DNA of 64,000 nucleotides, taken from contig NZ_CP095552.1 of assembly GCF_023078355.1 (NCBI RefSeq), positions 3,658,001 through 3,722,000 of the forward strand, in the 5' to 3' direction. Positions 15,205 to 23,357 of the stretch are shown in pieces. The position numbers were made by a program, and so were the translations under genes. The notes beneath the pieces were generated by a model. That model searched no databases. It was not told the DNA's origin and saw only the letters and a list, made by a program, of their open reading frames with translations. Numbering within the stretch: position 1 is the first letter of the stretch; each line of letters begins with the position of its first letter. The DNA is from Gordonia hongkongensis (GTDB taxonomy: Bacteria; Actinomycetota; Actinomycetes; Mycobacteriales; Mycobacteriaceae).

Positions 15205-15882
15205 TCACACCGGCCGCGGCGTCACCAGCGCGAGGGACGCCGCGGTTGCCGGCTCGATGATCGATGCGAGCGGGGCGCCGGATTCGACGGCACCGGCGGT
15301 CAGCTCCCGGAAGCCACCCCACAGGAAGATCGCGCGCTGACGGTCCATCGGCACCACCCCCGCCGCGGCCATCGTCGGGGTCGAGGTGAGGCCGACGAAG
15401 AGTTCGATCCACGCTTCCAGGGCCTCGTCCTTGACCGCCTGGGCGGCGCTGCCGAGCGCGGGCAACTCGCGGATCCAGCTCAGCGTCAGACCCGGATACC
15501 GCTCGCTCGCTGCAACATATGACGACACCGCTTGTCGCACCTGCTCCTCGATGGAGGCTTCCGCATCCACGCGCCGCGCGATCTCGGCGATCATGAACTC
15601 GTTGGTCACCGTCAGCAGCGCGAAAAAGCATGACTGCTTGTCGGCGAACTCTTGGTAGAACGACCGCCTCGAGGTCCGCGCGACCCGCACGATGTCGGCG
15701 ACCGTGGTGTCGCGGTAACCCGCTTCGACGATGCACTCGAGCATCGCCGCGAGCAGCCGGTCCCGGCTCGATGCGCCCGCCGACGAGGTCAGCCAGGGCG
15801 CCGGGAGCGAAGCGAGCGGGCCCGATGTCGCAGGCGCCGGGAGCGAAGCGCGCGGGCCCGATCCAGTCACGCCTTCGAGCAT
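15205..15882 (-). CDS. TetR family transcriptional regulator (P450-linked)
   Basis: A 225-residue repressor. An unusual Ala/Pro/Ser-rich N-terminal extension (about residues 1-35) precedes the helix-turn-helix domain, which runs from SSRDRLLAAMLECIVEAGYR through TTVADIVRVARTSRRSFYQE (about 40-80). The C-terminal ligand domain is not of a type I can name. The extension contains a duplicated 12-residue segment (SGPRASLPAPAT / SGPLASLPAP) encoded by a 36-bp direct repeat. Start ATG 15882 is chosen because it follows the two operators; they lie between this gene and the P450, so self-control and control of the P450 are likely. Confidence 0.83.
   Translation of the reverse strand: MLEGVTGSGPRASLPAPATSGPLASLPAPWLTSSAGASSRDRLLAAMLECIVEAGYRDTTVADIVRVARTSRRSFYQEFADKQSCFFALLTVTNEFMIAEIARRVDAEASIEEQVRQAVSSYVAASERYPGLTLSWIRELPALGSAAQAVKDEALEAWIELFVGLTSTPTMAAAGVVPMDRQRAIFLWGGFRELTAGAVESGAPLASIIEPATAASLALVTPRPV
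15797..15862 (-). repeat. 36-bp period direct repeat in TetR 5' end
   Basis: Two 30-base copies, 15797-15826 and 15833-15862, differ at one base and are spaced 36 bases apart, so the reading frame is kept. The unit (ggcgccgggagcgaagcg ...) resembles a dispersed GC-rich element that has inserted into or extended the coding start. Confidence 0.75.
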
Positions 15883-15898
15883 AGGCCCTTGTCTCGCC

Positions 15899-15940
15899 CG
15901 GTACGTGAGCGTACCGTCGGGTGGTACGTAGACGTACCAC
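15899..15940. promoter_or_regulatory. Two palindromic operators between tetR and P450
   Basis: Operator 1 is CGGTACG-TGAG-CGTACCG (15899-15916), with perfect 7-bp arms. Operator 2 is GTGGTACGT-AG-ACGTACCAC (15921-15940), with perfect 9-bp arms. They share GGTACG...CGTACC and their centres are 23 bp apart, about two helical turns. They lie 17 bases from the tetR start and 26 from the P450 start, ideal for repressing both. Confidence 0.8.
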
Positions 15941-15965
15941 CCGCTGCGGCGAGAGGACCCCACTG

Positions 15966-17273
15966 GTGAACACCCCGACCCTGAGCGGTGAGGCGGTTCT
16001 GCCGCCCACCACGTCGATCCCGTCCACCATCCAGGGGCTCGGCGCGGTCGTGTCGCGGCGACACTTCTTTCGATATCTCCACGACCGTCACGGCTCGGCC
16101 TTCACCGTGAACCTGCCCGTCTTCGGCCCTTCCGTCGTCATCTCCGATGCCGCGATGGCGCGCGAGCTGTTCACCGCCGGCGACCAGGTCGAGAACGTCC
16201 AGCCCAACCTCGGCCGCATACTCGGCACCGGATCGATGTTCGCGCTGGAGGGCGCCCGACACCGCGCCCGGCGCAAACTGCTCACCCCGCCGTTGCACGG
16301 CAAGCCGATTCGGTCGTACGAACAGATGGTGGTCGACGAGGTTCGCGCCGAATCAGCGTCCTGGCCCACCGGGGTCGAGTTCGCCTCCATCGAACCGATG
16401 ATGCGCATCACCCTGAACGTCATCCTCCGCGCGGTTTTCGGCGCCGAGGGCAGCGAGCTGGACCGACTCCGCGACATGATCCCACCGATGGTGACCGTCG
16501 GTTCGCGCGCCGCGACGGTACCCCCACTCCCACGCCTTTTCCGGCCGATCGACCCCAATCACCGGTACGCGCGACGCAATGCCGAATACCGAGATTACGT
16601 CGGCGGGCTGATCACGAAGGCGCGCAACGATTCTCGCCTGGATGAGCGCACCGACATCCTTGCGATCATGCTGCGCAGCACCTTCGACGACGGCAGTCCG
16701 ATGACCGACGACGAGATCGCCGAGGAACTGGCCACGATGCTCGCCGCCGGACACGAGACCACGGCGACGACCCTTTCGTGGGCGCTCGAGCGGCTGCGCC
16801 GGCACCCCGAGGTGGTGCGCGAACTGGTGGCCGAGGTGGACGCCGGTGGCTCCGACTACCGCCACGCCACCATCCTGGAGGTCCAGCGCAGCCGACCCGT
16901 CATCGACTTCGCCGGCCGGCATGTCGTCGCCGACCATCTCGACCTCGGCAAGTGGCGGATCCCGAAGGGATACAACGTCCTCGTCTCGATCGCACTCCTC
17001 CACGACGACAGCAGCGAATTCGCCCGGCCCGAGGTCTTCGACCCGACCCGTTTCCTGGGCACCAAGCCTCCGGCGGCATGGCTGCCGTTCGGCGGCGGCA
17101 CGCGGCGGTGCATCGGGGCGGCATTCGCGACCATGGAGATGGACGTGACCCTGCGGACACTGCTGGCGGACTTCGAACTGATGCCGACCAGCGCCAGGTC
17201 CGAACGCTGGTTCTCGCGCGGGGTGGCGTATGCCCCGTCCCGCGGTGGTCGTATCGCTGTCGTTCCGCGCTGA
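15966..17273 (+). CDS. Cytochrome P450
   Basis: A 435-residue soluble bacterial P450 that would insert oxygen into an unknown substrate using electrons from a ferredoxin and reductase not encoded nearby. The I-helix oxygen-binding motif AGHETT is at 261-266, the K-helix ExxR is EVQR (305-308), and the heme-binding loop is FGGGTRRCIG (375-384) with Cys382 as the heme ligand. The GTG at 15966 has GAGAGG upstream. It is divergent from the TetR gene and directly behind two matching palindromes, so it is probably induced when that repressor binds a ligand. The C-terminus RGGRIAVVPR is typical of mycobacterial P450s. Confidence 0.92.
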   Translation: MNTPTLSGEAVLPPTTSIPSTIQGLGAVVSRRHFFRYLHDRHGSAFTVNLPVFGPSVVISDAAMARELFTAGDQVENVQPNLGRILGTGSMFALEGARHRARRKLLTPPLHGKPIRSYEQMVVDEVRAESASWPTGVEFASIEPMMRITLNVILRAVFGAEGSELDRLRDMIPPMVTVGSRAATVPPLPRLFRPIDPNHRYARRNAEYRDYVGGLITKARNDSRLDERTDILAIMLRSTFDDGSPMTDDEIAEELATMLAAGHETTATTLSWALERLRRHPEVVRELVAEVDAGGSDYRHATILEVQRSRPVIDFAGRHVVADHLDLGKWRIPKGYNVLVSIALLHDDSSEFARPEVFDPTRFLGTKPPAAWLPFGGGTRRCIGAAFATMEMDVTLRTLLADFELMPTSARSERWFSRGVAYAPSRGGRIAVVPR

Positions 17274-17321
17274 CCCCAGCTCGACGCCCGGGGGCCGACG
17301 TGACGGGCCCCACATTCACGC

Positions 17322-17337
17322 TGTGACCTTCGTCATC
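17322..17337. promoter_or_regulatory. Possible CRP-type site upstream of rpf
   Basis: TGTGA-CCTTCG-TCATC matches the CRP/GlxR consensus TGTGA-N6-TCACA at 8 of 10 fixed positions. CRP-family control of rpf genes is known in mycobacteria and corynebacteria. The distance to the rpf start (about 215 bases) is long, so this is tentative. Confidence 0.35.
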
Positions 17338-17409
17338 GAACGTGGCCGAACATCGGCGACGGCGAGACCCCGCCGAATAGCGGTATGCGCTGCGAATTCG
17401 CCGCAAAGC

Positions 17410-17465
17410 TAACAGCGTTATCCCGACGTTATCCGAATGGCCCAGGTCACGGGCTCGACGTGACC
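17410..17465. promoter_or_regulatory. Direct and inverted repeats upstream of rpf
   Basis: TAAC-AGC-GTTA (17410-17420) overlaps a direct repeat of CGTTATCC (17416-17423 and 17427-17434), 11 bp apart, the one-turn spacing favoured by OmpR-family regulators such as MtrA. A second element, GGTCACG-N7-CGTGACC (17445-17465), is a perfect inverted repeat. The rest of the 277-base gap shows no gene. Confidence 0.45.
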
Positions 17466-17535
17466 AAGCCGTTACCCAACCCGTATGGTCGCCCACGGTC
17501 CGAGATCAACCGCCCTGCCAACCCCGGGGTGGTGA

Positions 17536-17886
<351 letters not shown>

Positions 17887-17939
17887 CGCAGGCACCGGCG
17901 CAGCACGTGCCGTGAGGCCGTGCAGTCATTGACACGACG

Positions 17940-17973
17940 AGGCCGGCGGGTCCTTTTCAGGACTCGCCGGCCT
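17940..17973. terminator. Terminator hairpin between rpf and hypothetical gene
   Basis: AGGCCGGCGGGTCC (17940-17953) pairs with GGACTCGCCGGCCT (17960-17973) with one G-U pair and a 6-base loop (ttttca), followed by TGTTG. It separates convergent genes and may serve both. Confidence 0.8.
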
Positions 17974-17991
17974 TGTTGCGTCTGCCGCTGT

Positions 17992-18411
17992 CTACGGCGT
18001 GGGCGCGGCGTCGTCGCCGCTGTCGTTGATCGTCGTGTCCAACGCACTCACCGCGATGCCGTACGGCAGGAACCGCACGTTGCGTCGTGGATCGGTGTTG
18101 GTCTTGTTGGCGCGCAGGGCCTCGAGTTCGGTGGCGTAGACCTGCTCGACGCGGGCACCGCCGTCGTCGTCGACGACGAACACCGCCCAGACACCCGAGC
18201 CGGCCTCACCGGTGGTCTCCTCACGGGGCTTGGTGCGAGTGCGGCCGCGGGCGGCCTCGTCGAAGAACATCGAGAAGGCTGCCGGTCCGGCTTGACCCTC
18301 GAAGAGCTTGCCGAACACGTCGCGCAGTCCGTCACCGGCTTCGCGCGCAAATCGGTCGAAGTCCTCGGGGCCGAAATTGAACGGTCCGCCGGAGCCGCTG
18401 TTGTCGGTCAT
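17992..18411 (-). CDS. Conserved hypothetical protein
   Basis: A 139-residue acidic soluble protein with no recognised domain. A Gly/Ser/Asn-rich start (MTDNSGSGGPFNFGPEDFDR) leads into an amphipathic helix (FAREAGDGLRDVFGKLFEG). The rest looks like a small alpha/beta unit with VWAVFVVDDDGGARVEQVYA followed by a helix (ELEALRANK) and a strand (NVRFLPYGIAVSALD). A GGAGGAAGGAA stretch precedes the ATG at 18411, making the start firm. It is 105 bases upstream of nothing co-directional except the small membrane protein at 18517-18696, which may share its promoter. Confidence 0.7.
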   Translation of the reverse strand: MTDNSGSGGPFNFGPEDFDRFAREAGDGLRDVFGKLFEGQAGPAAFSMFFDEAARGRTRTKPREETTGEAGSGVWAVFVVDDDGGARVEQVYATELEALRANKTNTDPRRNVRFLPYGIAVSALDTTINDSGDDAAPTP

Positions 18412-18465
18412 GATGTTCCTTCCTCCGGCCACCCTGACGAGCCGCCGGTCAACGCTGTCCAGTGT

Positions 18466-18539
18466 CCTCAGGAATCAGTGGCTCCGCCACTCCGATCCTC
18501 ACCGCCACTTCGGCCCTCAGGAATCAGCGGTATCGCCAC
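18466..18539. repeat. 25-bp imperfect direct repeat at gene tail
   Basis: CCTCAGGAATCAGTGG... (18466-18490) and CCTCAGGAATCAGCGG... (18515-18539) match at 21 of 25 bases, 49 bases apart. The second copy encodes the last residues and stop of the 59-residue protein; the first looks like a duplicated tail. Confidence 0.65.
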
Positions 18540-18696
18540 CCGCATTCTCCGTCTCGTCGAGCCGCTGGTGCAGGCGTGCCCGGACATCGTCGGCCGAATA
18601 GGACTTCCGCTGCCGCTGGTCACGCGCGACCATCACCCCGCCGGTGGCCACCCCGACCGCGCCCGCCAATCCCAGCCATTTCCACAGGTTCCTCAT
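18517..18696 (-). CDS. Small membrane-anchored protein (59 aa)
   Basis: A short gene read leftward from ATG 18696: MRNLWKWLGLAGAVGVATGG, then VMVARDQRQRKSYSADDVRA, and a hydrophilic helical tail ending in ENAGGDTADS before TGA. The N-terminus forms one transmembrane helix followed by positive charges, so the tail is probably cytoplasmic. The codon use and start context look genuine. Similar small single-helix proteins are common in mycobacteria, but their role is unknown. Confidence 0.65.
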   Translation of the reverse strand: MRNLWKWLGLAGAVGVATGGVMVARDQRQRKSYSADDVRARLHQRLDETENAGGDTADS

Positions 18697-18754
18697 GCGG
18701 GCAGGATAGGTCGCGCAGGCGTCGTGCGTGCTCCGGACGCATTAGCCTGCTCTC

Positions 18755-19495
18755 GTGCCCACCAGCAGAATTCTCCTCGGCCGAGACCGCGCCGACGCCG
18801 GTATCTCGTTGACCGACGCACTCGACGCCACCCGCACCGGCGACATCTGGCTCTTCCGCGGCCATTCCGGACCGGACCGGGCCATCCGCACCTTGACCAA
18901 CGCGCCCGTGAACCATGTCGCGATGGCGGTCTGCATCGACGATCTGCCACCGCTGCTGTGGCACGCAGAGCTCGGCGATCGGCTGACCGACGTGTGGACC
19001 GGATCGAATCATCGCGGCGTGCAGCTACACGACGCGCGAGAAGCCGTCGAGCAGTGGATGATCCGCTACAAGCAGGCGTGCTGGTTCCGTCAGCTCACCC
19101 CGGACGTGACCGCTGATCAGGAGAACGCTCTCCTCAAGGTGATCGCCGAACTCGACGGGACGCCGTTCCCGACCACCGCGCGCCTGGCCGGCCGGTGGTT
19201 TCGCGGCCGGGTGCCCAACTCGACCGACCTCGTCCGGGGCATCCCCTACCTCGACCGCAAGGTCCGTCAACGACGCGACGAACGGCAGCAGCGGAAAAAT
19301 CAGAACACCGAGGGCGTCGGACTCGAAGCCGCCTACTGCGCCGAGGTGGTGGCCATCACCTATCGGGAGATGGGCATCCTCGACGCGTCCAAGGACTCCA
19401 ACTGGTTCGACCCCGGGCGATTCTGGAGCGGCGACGATCTCCCCCTCCACGCGCCGCACGAACTCACCCCCGAGATCGGGGTCCGGCTGGACTGA
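18755..19495 (+). CDS. Permuted papain-fold (YiiX/YaeF-like) hydrolase candidate
   Basis: A 246-residue protein that looks like a circularly permuted papain-like enzyme of the YiiX/YaeF/NlpC-P60-like group, many of which cut amide bonds. The N-terminal motif TGDIWLFRGHSG is followed by a strand with the candidate catalytic histidine (APVNHVAMAV, residue 54). The candidate nucleophile cysteine is near residue 194 in LEAAYCAEVVAITYREMGIL, in the expected permuted order (His before Cys). No signal peptide is seen, so it is probably cytoplasmic. Substrate is unknown; family members act on lipid-linked or peptidoglycan amides. The GTG start at 18755 gives the best domain start. Confidence 0.72.
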   Translation: MPTSRILLGRDRADAGISLTDALDATRTGDIWLFRGHSGPDRAIRTLTNAPVNHVAMAVCIDDLPPLLWHAELGDRLTDVWTGSNHRGVQLHDAREAVEQWMIRYKQACWFRQLTPDVTADQENALLKVIAELDGTPFPTTARLAGRWFRGRVPNSTDLVRGIPYLDRKVRQRRDERQQRKNQNTEGVGLEAAYCAEVVAITYREMGILDASKDSNWFDPGRFWSGDDLPLHAPHELTPEIGVRLD

Positions 19496-19974
19496 CGCCG
19501 GCGCGGACCGCGCCGACCGTCACCTCCCCCGAACGCCCGGAGCGTCGCCTCGACGAGTGCGTCGGCGTAGGTCTCGGTCAGCGGGCCGCTGCGGTGCAAC
19601 CACCGCTGGAACAACGGGGCGTAGAGCATCTCCAGAAACAGGTCGAGGTCCGTGTCGGGGGGCAGTTGGCCCGCCCGCTCGGCCATGCGAAGCCGAGCCT
19701 TCTTGGCGTCGTCCAACGGTCGCGACAGCTTCTCCCGGTACTCCGCCGCGAGGTCGGCGTCATTCGCGATCTCCGTGTTCACCGCGCGGATCAGGCGATC
19801 GAAGGACGGATCGGCGAACTCTGCCACCGTCTCCCGCATGACCTGTTTCAGGTCCGCCTCGAGATCCCCGGTGTCCGGCAACTCGACCGACTGCCCGTCG
19901 GCCCCCTCGCTCAGCGCGAGCACCGCTGCGAAGACGACCGCGCTCTTCGACGGCCACCGAGCGAGCTCGGCCAT
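19360..19974 (-). pseudogene. TetR-family regulator remnant lacking its DNA-binding domain
   Basis: The translated frame (MAELARWPSKSAVVFAAVLA ...) begins at what is normally the end of the TetR recognition helix (…YRRWPSKAALV…). It continues through a TetR_C-type ligand domain (EADLKQVMRETVAEF, SFDRLIRAVNTEIAND, RLRMAERAGQLPPDTDLDLF). About 45 N-terminal residues with the helix-turn-helix are missing. At the other end the frame runs past the usual stop (…ATLRAFGG…) into sequence antisense to the end of the permuted-papain gene. Both ends therefore look broken. It is divergent from an SDR gene that is itself damaged. Confidence 0.72.
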
Positions 19975-19986
19975 AGTTGTTCCGAG

Positions 19987-20000
19987 ACGGACCGTTCCGT
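19987..20000. promoter_or_regulatory. Palindrome upstream of SDR
   Basis: ACGGA-CCGT-TCCGT is a perfect inverted repeat lying between the TetR remnant and the SDR gene, where the intact repressor would have bound. Confidence 0.5.
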
Positions 20001-20019
20001 TTACTTAGGAGGAAATTCG

Positions 20020-20637
20020 ATGATCACCTCACGGGTCTGGTTCATCACCGGCGCATCCCGCGGACTCGGACGCGCGTTCACCGAAGCGGCACTTGCCGCC
20101 GGCGACGAGGTCGTGGCCGTCGCCCGCAACATCGAACCGCTGGCGTCGCTGGCCACGCGACATCCCGATCAACTCCATCCCCTATCGCTCGACGTCACAG
20201 ACCGGCAGGCCGTGTTCGACGGCGTCGATGCAGCGGTCACCGCGTTCGGCCGACCGGACATCGTCGTCAACAACGCCGGCGGAATGCTCTACGGAATGGT
20301 CGAGGAGGCCACCGAGGCCCAGATCAGGGCGCACCTCGACCTGAATTTCTTCGGTGCCGTCTGGGTCGCGCAAGCCGTCCTGCCCCACCTGCGCGCCGGC
20401 GGCGGCGGCCGCCTGCTGCAGGTGACGTCGATGGGCAGCGGCGGAGGAATGGCCACCGTCGGTTTCTACGGAGCGGGCAAGGCCGCGCCGGTCATCCTGG
20501 AACTCGTGGCGCTCCCCGACCCGCCTCGGCGCCTGATCGTCGGCAGCCAGTCGTTCGACTATGTGCTCGAGATGGACCGCGCACGTGACCGGGGCTATCA
20601 CGAGTGGGAGCACCTCAGCCGGCAAGCGCCCGGCTGA
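20020..20637 (+). pseudogene. Short-chain dehydrogenase with an internal deletion
   Basis: A 205-residue frame with an excellent ribosome site (TTAGGAGGAAATTCG). The N-terminus is a normal SDR: VWFITGASRGLGRAF (nucleotide-binding TGxxxGxG), NNAGG, and the catalytic FYGAGK (YxxxK) near residue 149. Immediately after GKAA it jumps to VILELVALPDPPRRLIVGSQ, which is normally near the C-terminus. Roughly 70 residues that form the substrate-binding lid and part of the core are missing compared with the usual ~275. The join is in frame. Activity is unlikely, but a shortened protein could be made. Confidence 0.7.
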
Positions 20638-20655
20638 GGTGACCCGCGCGTCGTG

Positions 20656-21348
20656 CTAGATCGTCATCGCCTCGCGCACCGCACTTTCGGCGGCCGTACC
20701 GCCCTCACCCGACGACGTCACGCGGCCGCTCTCCAGCACGTAGTACCGCTGCGCCGCCTCGAGGGCGAACCCGATGTGCTGTTCGACGAGGAGCACGCCC
20801 AGCCCACCGCGCTGGGTGAGCGTGGTGATGGTCTGCTCGATCTCGGCGACGACCGACGGCTGGATGCCCTCGGTCGGCTCGTCGAGGATGAGCATCCGCG
20901 GCTCGGTGATGAGCGCGCGCGCGATCGCCAGCTGCTGACGCTGGCCGCCGGACAACAGGCCGGCGCGTCGTCCCAGCAATTCCTTGAGTGCCGGGAACAT
21001 GTCCAGCATCTCGGCGACCAGCTCCTTGCCGCGTTTGCGGCCGTCGGCCACCACCTGCAGGTTCTCGGCGGTGGTGAGATGGCCGAAACTCTGCTGCCCC
21101 TGGGGCACATAGGCGATGCCGTGCCCGACCCGTACGCTCGGACGCGCCCGGGTGATGTCGACGCCGTCGAACGTGATGGTGCCCTTGGTGGTCTTCACCA
21201 ACCCGACGGCCGCGCGGAGCAGGGTCGTCTTCCCGGCCCCGTTGTGTCCCATCACCGCGACGACGCCGTCGGTCGGTACCTCGATGTCGACCCCGTGGAT
21301 CACCTCGGTCCGACCGTAGCCCGCATGGACTCCGGAGATCTTCAGCAT
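20656..21348 (-). CDS. urtE: Urea ABC transporter ATP-binding subunit UrtE
   Basis: A 230-residue ATPase of the branched-chain amino acid/urea uptake type (LivF-like). Walker A is GHNGAGKTT (about 34-42), the ABC signature is LLSGGQRQQLAIARAL, and Walker B is RMLILDEPTEGI followed by the switch VLLVEQHIGFAL. The EPTEGIQPS stretch is characteristic of UrtE. It is the last gene of the leftward operon urtA-B-C-D-E, starting three bases after the stop of urtD. Confidence 0.93.
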   Translation of the reverse strand: MLKISGVHAGYGRTEVIHGVDIEVPTDGVVAVMGHNGAGKTTLLRAAVGLVKTTKGTITFDGVDITRARPSVRVGHGIAYVPQGQQSFGHLTTAENLQVVADGRKRGKELVAEMLDMFPALKELLGRRAGLLSGGQRQQLAIARALITEPRMLILDEPTEGIQPSVVAEIEQTITTLTQRGGLGVLLVEQHIGFALEAAQRYYVLESGRVTSSGEGGTAAESAVREAMTI

Positions 21349-21351
21349 GGT

Positions 21352-22248
21352 TCAGCCCTTCTCCGTGATCGGTTGCGTTGCAGCCGCGCTCGCCGAAGTC
21401 GCAGTCGTGTCGGAGTCGACCTCGGCGGCGATCTCCGCGAGTTCTTCACCGCCGGCCGCGGTCCCGAGGTACACCTCCTGGACCTTCGCGTTCGCCTGGA
21501 CCTCGGCGACCGTGCCCTCGGCGAGCACCCGACCCCGCGCGAGCACGGTGACCGATGTCGCGAAGGACCTCATGAAGTCCATGTCGTGTTCGACGACCAC
21601 GACGGTGCGCTCACCGCCGATGCGGCGCAACAGGTTCCCGGTCTCCTCACGCTCTTCGTGGCTCATCCCGGCGACCGGCTCGTCCAGCAGCAGCACCGAG
21701 GCGTTCTGCACCAGCAGCATCCCGATCTCGAGCCATTGCTTCTGACCATGGGCCAGTACGCCCGCGGGTGTGTCGGCCAGGTCCTGCAGGCCGATGGTTT
21801 CGAGCGCCTCGGCGATCGAGTCGGGGATCTGTGTCGGTCGACGCCGCAGCATCGTCCACACCGAACGCCCGGCGCCCGCGGCGATGTCGAGGTTCTGCAG
21901 CACACTCAGTTCCTCGAAGACGCTCGCGGTCTGGAAGGTCCGGCCCACCCCGAGCCGCGCGATCTGGTGCACCTTCTTGCCGACCAGTTCGACACCGGAC
22001 TTCTGGATCGAACCGGTGGACTTCACCAGGCCGGTGATGGCGTCGATGATGGTGGTCTTGCCGGCACCGTTCGGACCGATCAGGAACCGCAGATCACCCT
22101 GCAGCAGTGTGAGATCCACGTCGGAGACGGCCTTGAAACCGTCGAACTCCACGCTGAGACCGCGCACCTGGAGGTAGTCGCTGTCCATCCCGGCGTTGCC
22201 GCCGGCGACCGGCGGGTGCCCGACGACCGTCGAATCTGCTTCGGTCAT
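21352..22248 (-). CDS. urtD: Urea ABC transporter ATP-binding subunit UrtD
   Basis: A 298-residue ATPase (LivG-like). A ~25-residue N-terminal extension precedes LQVRGLSVEFDGFKAVSDVD. Walker A is GPNGAGKTT, the signature region is VLAHGQKQWLEIGMLLVQNA (degenerate, as usual in UrtD), and Walker B is VLLLDEPVAGMSHEE. The last ~35 residues form an unusual Ala/Thr/Ser- and Glu-rich tail (EELAEIAAEVDSDTTATSAS) not needed for the fold. Its ATG overlaps the urtC stop by four bases, indicating translational coupling. Confidence 0.93.
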   Translation of the reverse strand: MTEADSTVVGHPPVAGGNAGMDSDYLQVRGLSVEFDGFKAVSDVDLTLLQGDLRFLIGPNGAGKTTIIDAITGLVKSTGSIQKSGVELVGKKVHQIARLGVGRTFQTASVFEELSVLQNLDIAAGAGRSVWTMLRRRPTQIPDSIAEALETIGLQDLADTPAGVLAHGQKQWLEIGMLLVQNASVLLLDEPVAGMSHEEREETGNLLRRIGGERTVVVVEHDMDFMRSFATSVTVLARGRVLAEGTVAEVQANAKVQEVYLGTAAGGEELAEIAAEVDSDTTATSASAAATQPITEKG

Positions 22249-23357
22249 GACGACGCTCCTACCTTGCTGCTGGTGTGTTCGTCGATGTCGCCGGTCGGGG
22301 ACGAATCCGGTGCTCTCTTCCGGCGCCACTTGACCAGTGCTCCCAGGCCGGCCAGCCCGGCCGGGAAGAACCCGACGACCACGATGAACAGGATTCCCTG
22401 CGCGTATGTCCAGCCGGACGGGAAGCTCTCCGACAGACTGGTCTGCGCCCAGGCCACCGCGATGGCGCCGAGGACCGGCCCGAGAAGCGTTGTGCGCCCG
22501 CCGATGGCGACGCCGATCAGGAAGGCGATCGACGGCACGATCCCGACGTCGGCGGGCGAGATGATGCCGACGATGGGAACGAACATGGCCCCCGCGATGC
22601 TCGCGAACAACGCCGCGATGGCGTAGGCGACGACCTTGGTGTTGGCCGGGTCGTAGCCGAGGAACCGGACCCGCTCCTCCTGGTCGCGGACGGCGACCAG
22701 CAGTTCGCCGTACCGGCTGTACATCAGCTGACGGGTGATCGCCACGACGGCGAGCAGGATGGCCGCGGTGATGAAGAACAGCAGCTGCCGGTTCACCGGG
22801 TCGTTCAGGGCGAGCCCGAAGAAGCTGCGAAAACGGTTGAGTCCGTTGCTGCCACCGGTGGTCTGCTGACCGATGAGCAGGATCGCGAAGGCGGCGGCCA
22901 GCGCCTGGGACAGGATGGCGAAGTAGGCACCCTTGACGCGCCGTTTGAACACGCCGAGACCCAGCAGGATCGCCAGCAACGTCGGTACCAGCAGGATGCC
23001 CAGGATCGTCACCACCGGTGAGGCGAAGGGCTTCCAGTACCCGGGCAGTTCGCTGATCCCGGCGATCTGCATGAAGTCGGGCACGTCGTCGCCGCGCAGT
23101 TCCGCGTCGGAGATCTTGAGGTGCATTGCCATGATGTACGCACCCAGCCCGAAGTACACACCCTGGCCGAGGGTGAGCATGCCACCACGACCCCAGGCCA
23201 GGCCGATGCCCACCGCGACGATGCCGAAGCAGAGGAACTTGCCGAGCAGGTTGAGACGGAAGTCCGAGAGGACGGCGGGCGCAACCGCGAACAACAGGAT
23301 GGCGGCGACGCCGAAGCCCGCCCAGACCTTCCAGGAACTGCTGAAATAGTCCTTCAC
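22245..23357 (-). CDS. urtC: Urea ABC transporter permease UrtC
   Basis: A 370-residue membrane permease (LivM-like) with about nine hydrophobic segments, from VWAGFGVAAILLFAVAPAVL to GILFIVVVGFFPAGLAGLGA. The conserved GRGGMLTLGQGVYFGLGAYI and the EAA-like AVRDQEERVRFLGYDPANTK loop that docks the ATPases are present. The start is a GTG at 23357, which overlaps the urtB stop. The charged C-terminal tail ends at the overlap with urtD. Confidence 0.92.
   Translation of the reverse strand: MKDYFSSSWKVWAGFGVAAILLFAVAPAVLSDFRLNLLGKFLCFGIVAVGIGLAWGRGGMLTLGQGVYFGLGAYIMAMHLKISDAELRGDDVPDFMQIAGISELPGYWKPFASPVVTILGILLVPTLLAILLGLGVFKRRVKGAYFAILSQALAAAFAILLIGQQTTGGSNGLNRFRSFFGLALNDPVNRQLLFFITAAILLAVVAITRQLMYSRYGELLVAVRDQEERVRFLGYDPANTKVVAYAIAALFASIAGAMFVPIVGIISPADVGIVPSIAFLIGVAIGGRTTLLGPVLGAIAVAWAQTSLSESFPSGWTYAQGILFIVVVGFFPAGLAGLGALVKWRRKRAPDSSPTGDIDEHTSSKVGASS

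Noticed and set aside
20653..22626. A 657-codon open frame antisense to urtE and urtD
   Set aside because: It mirrors two unmistakable ATPase genes and shows no protein-like pattern.
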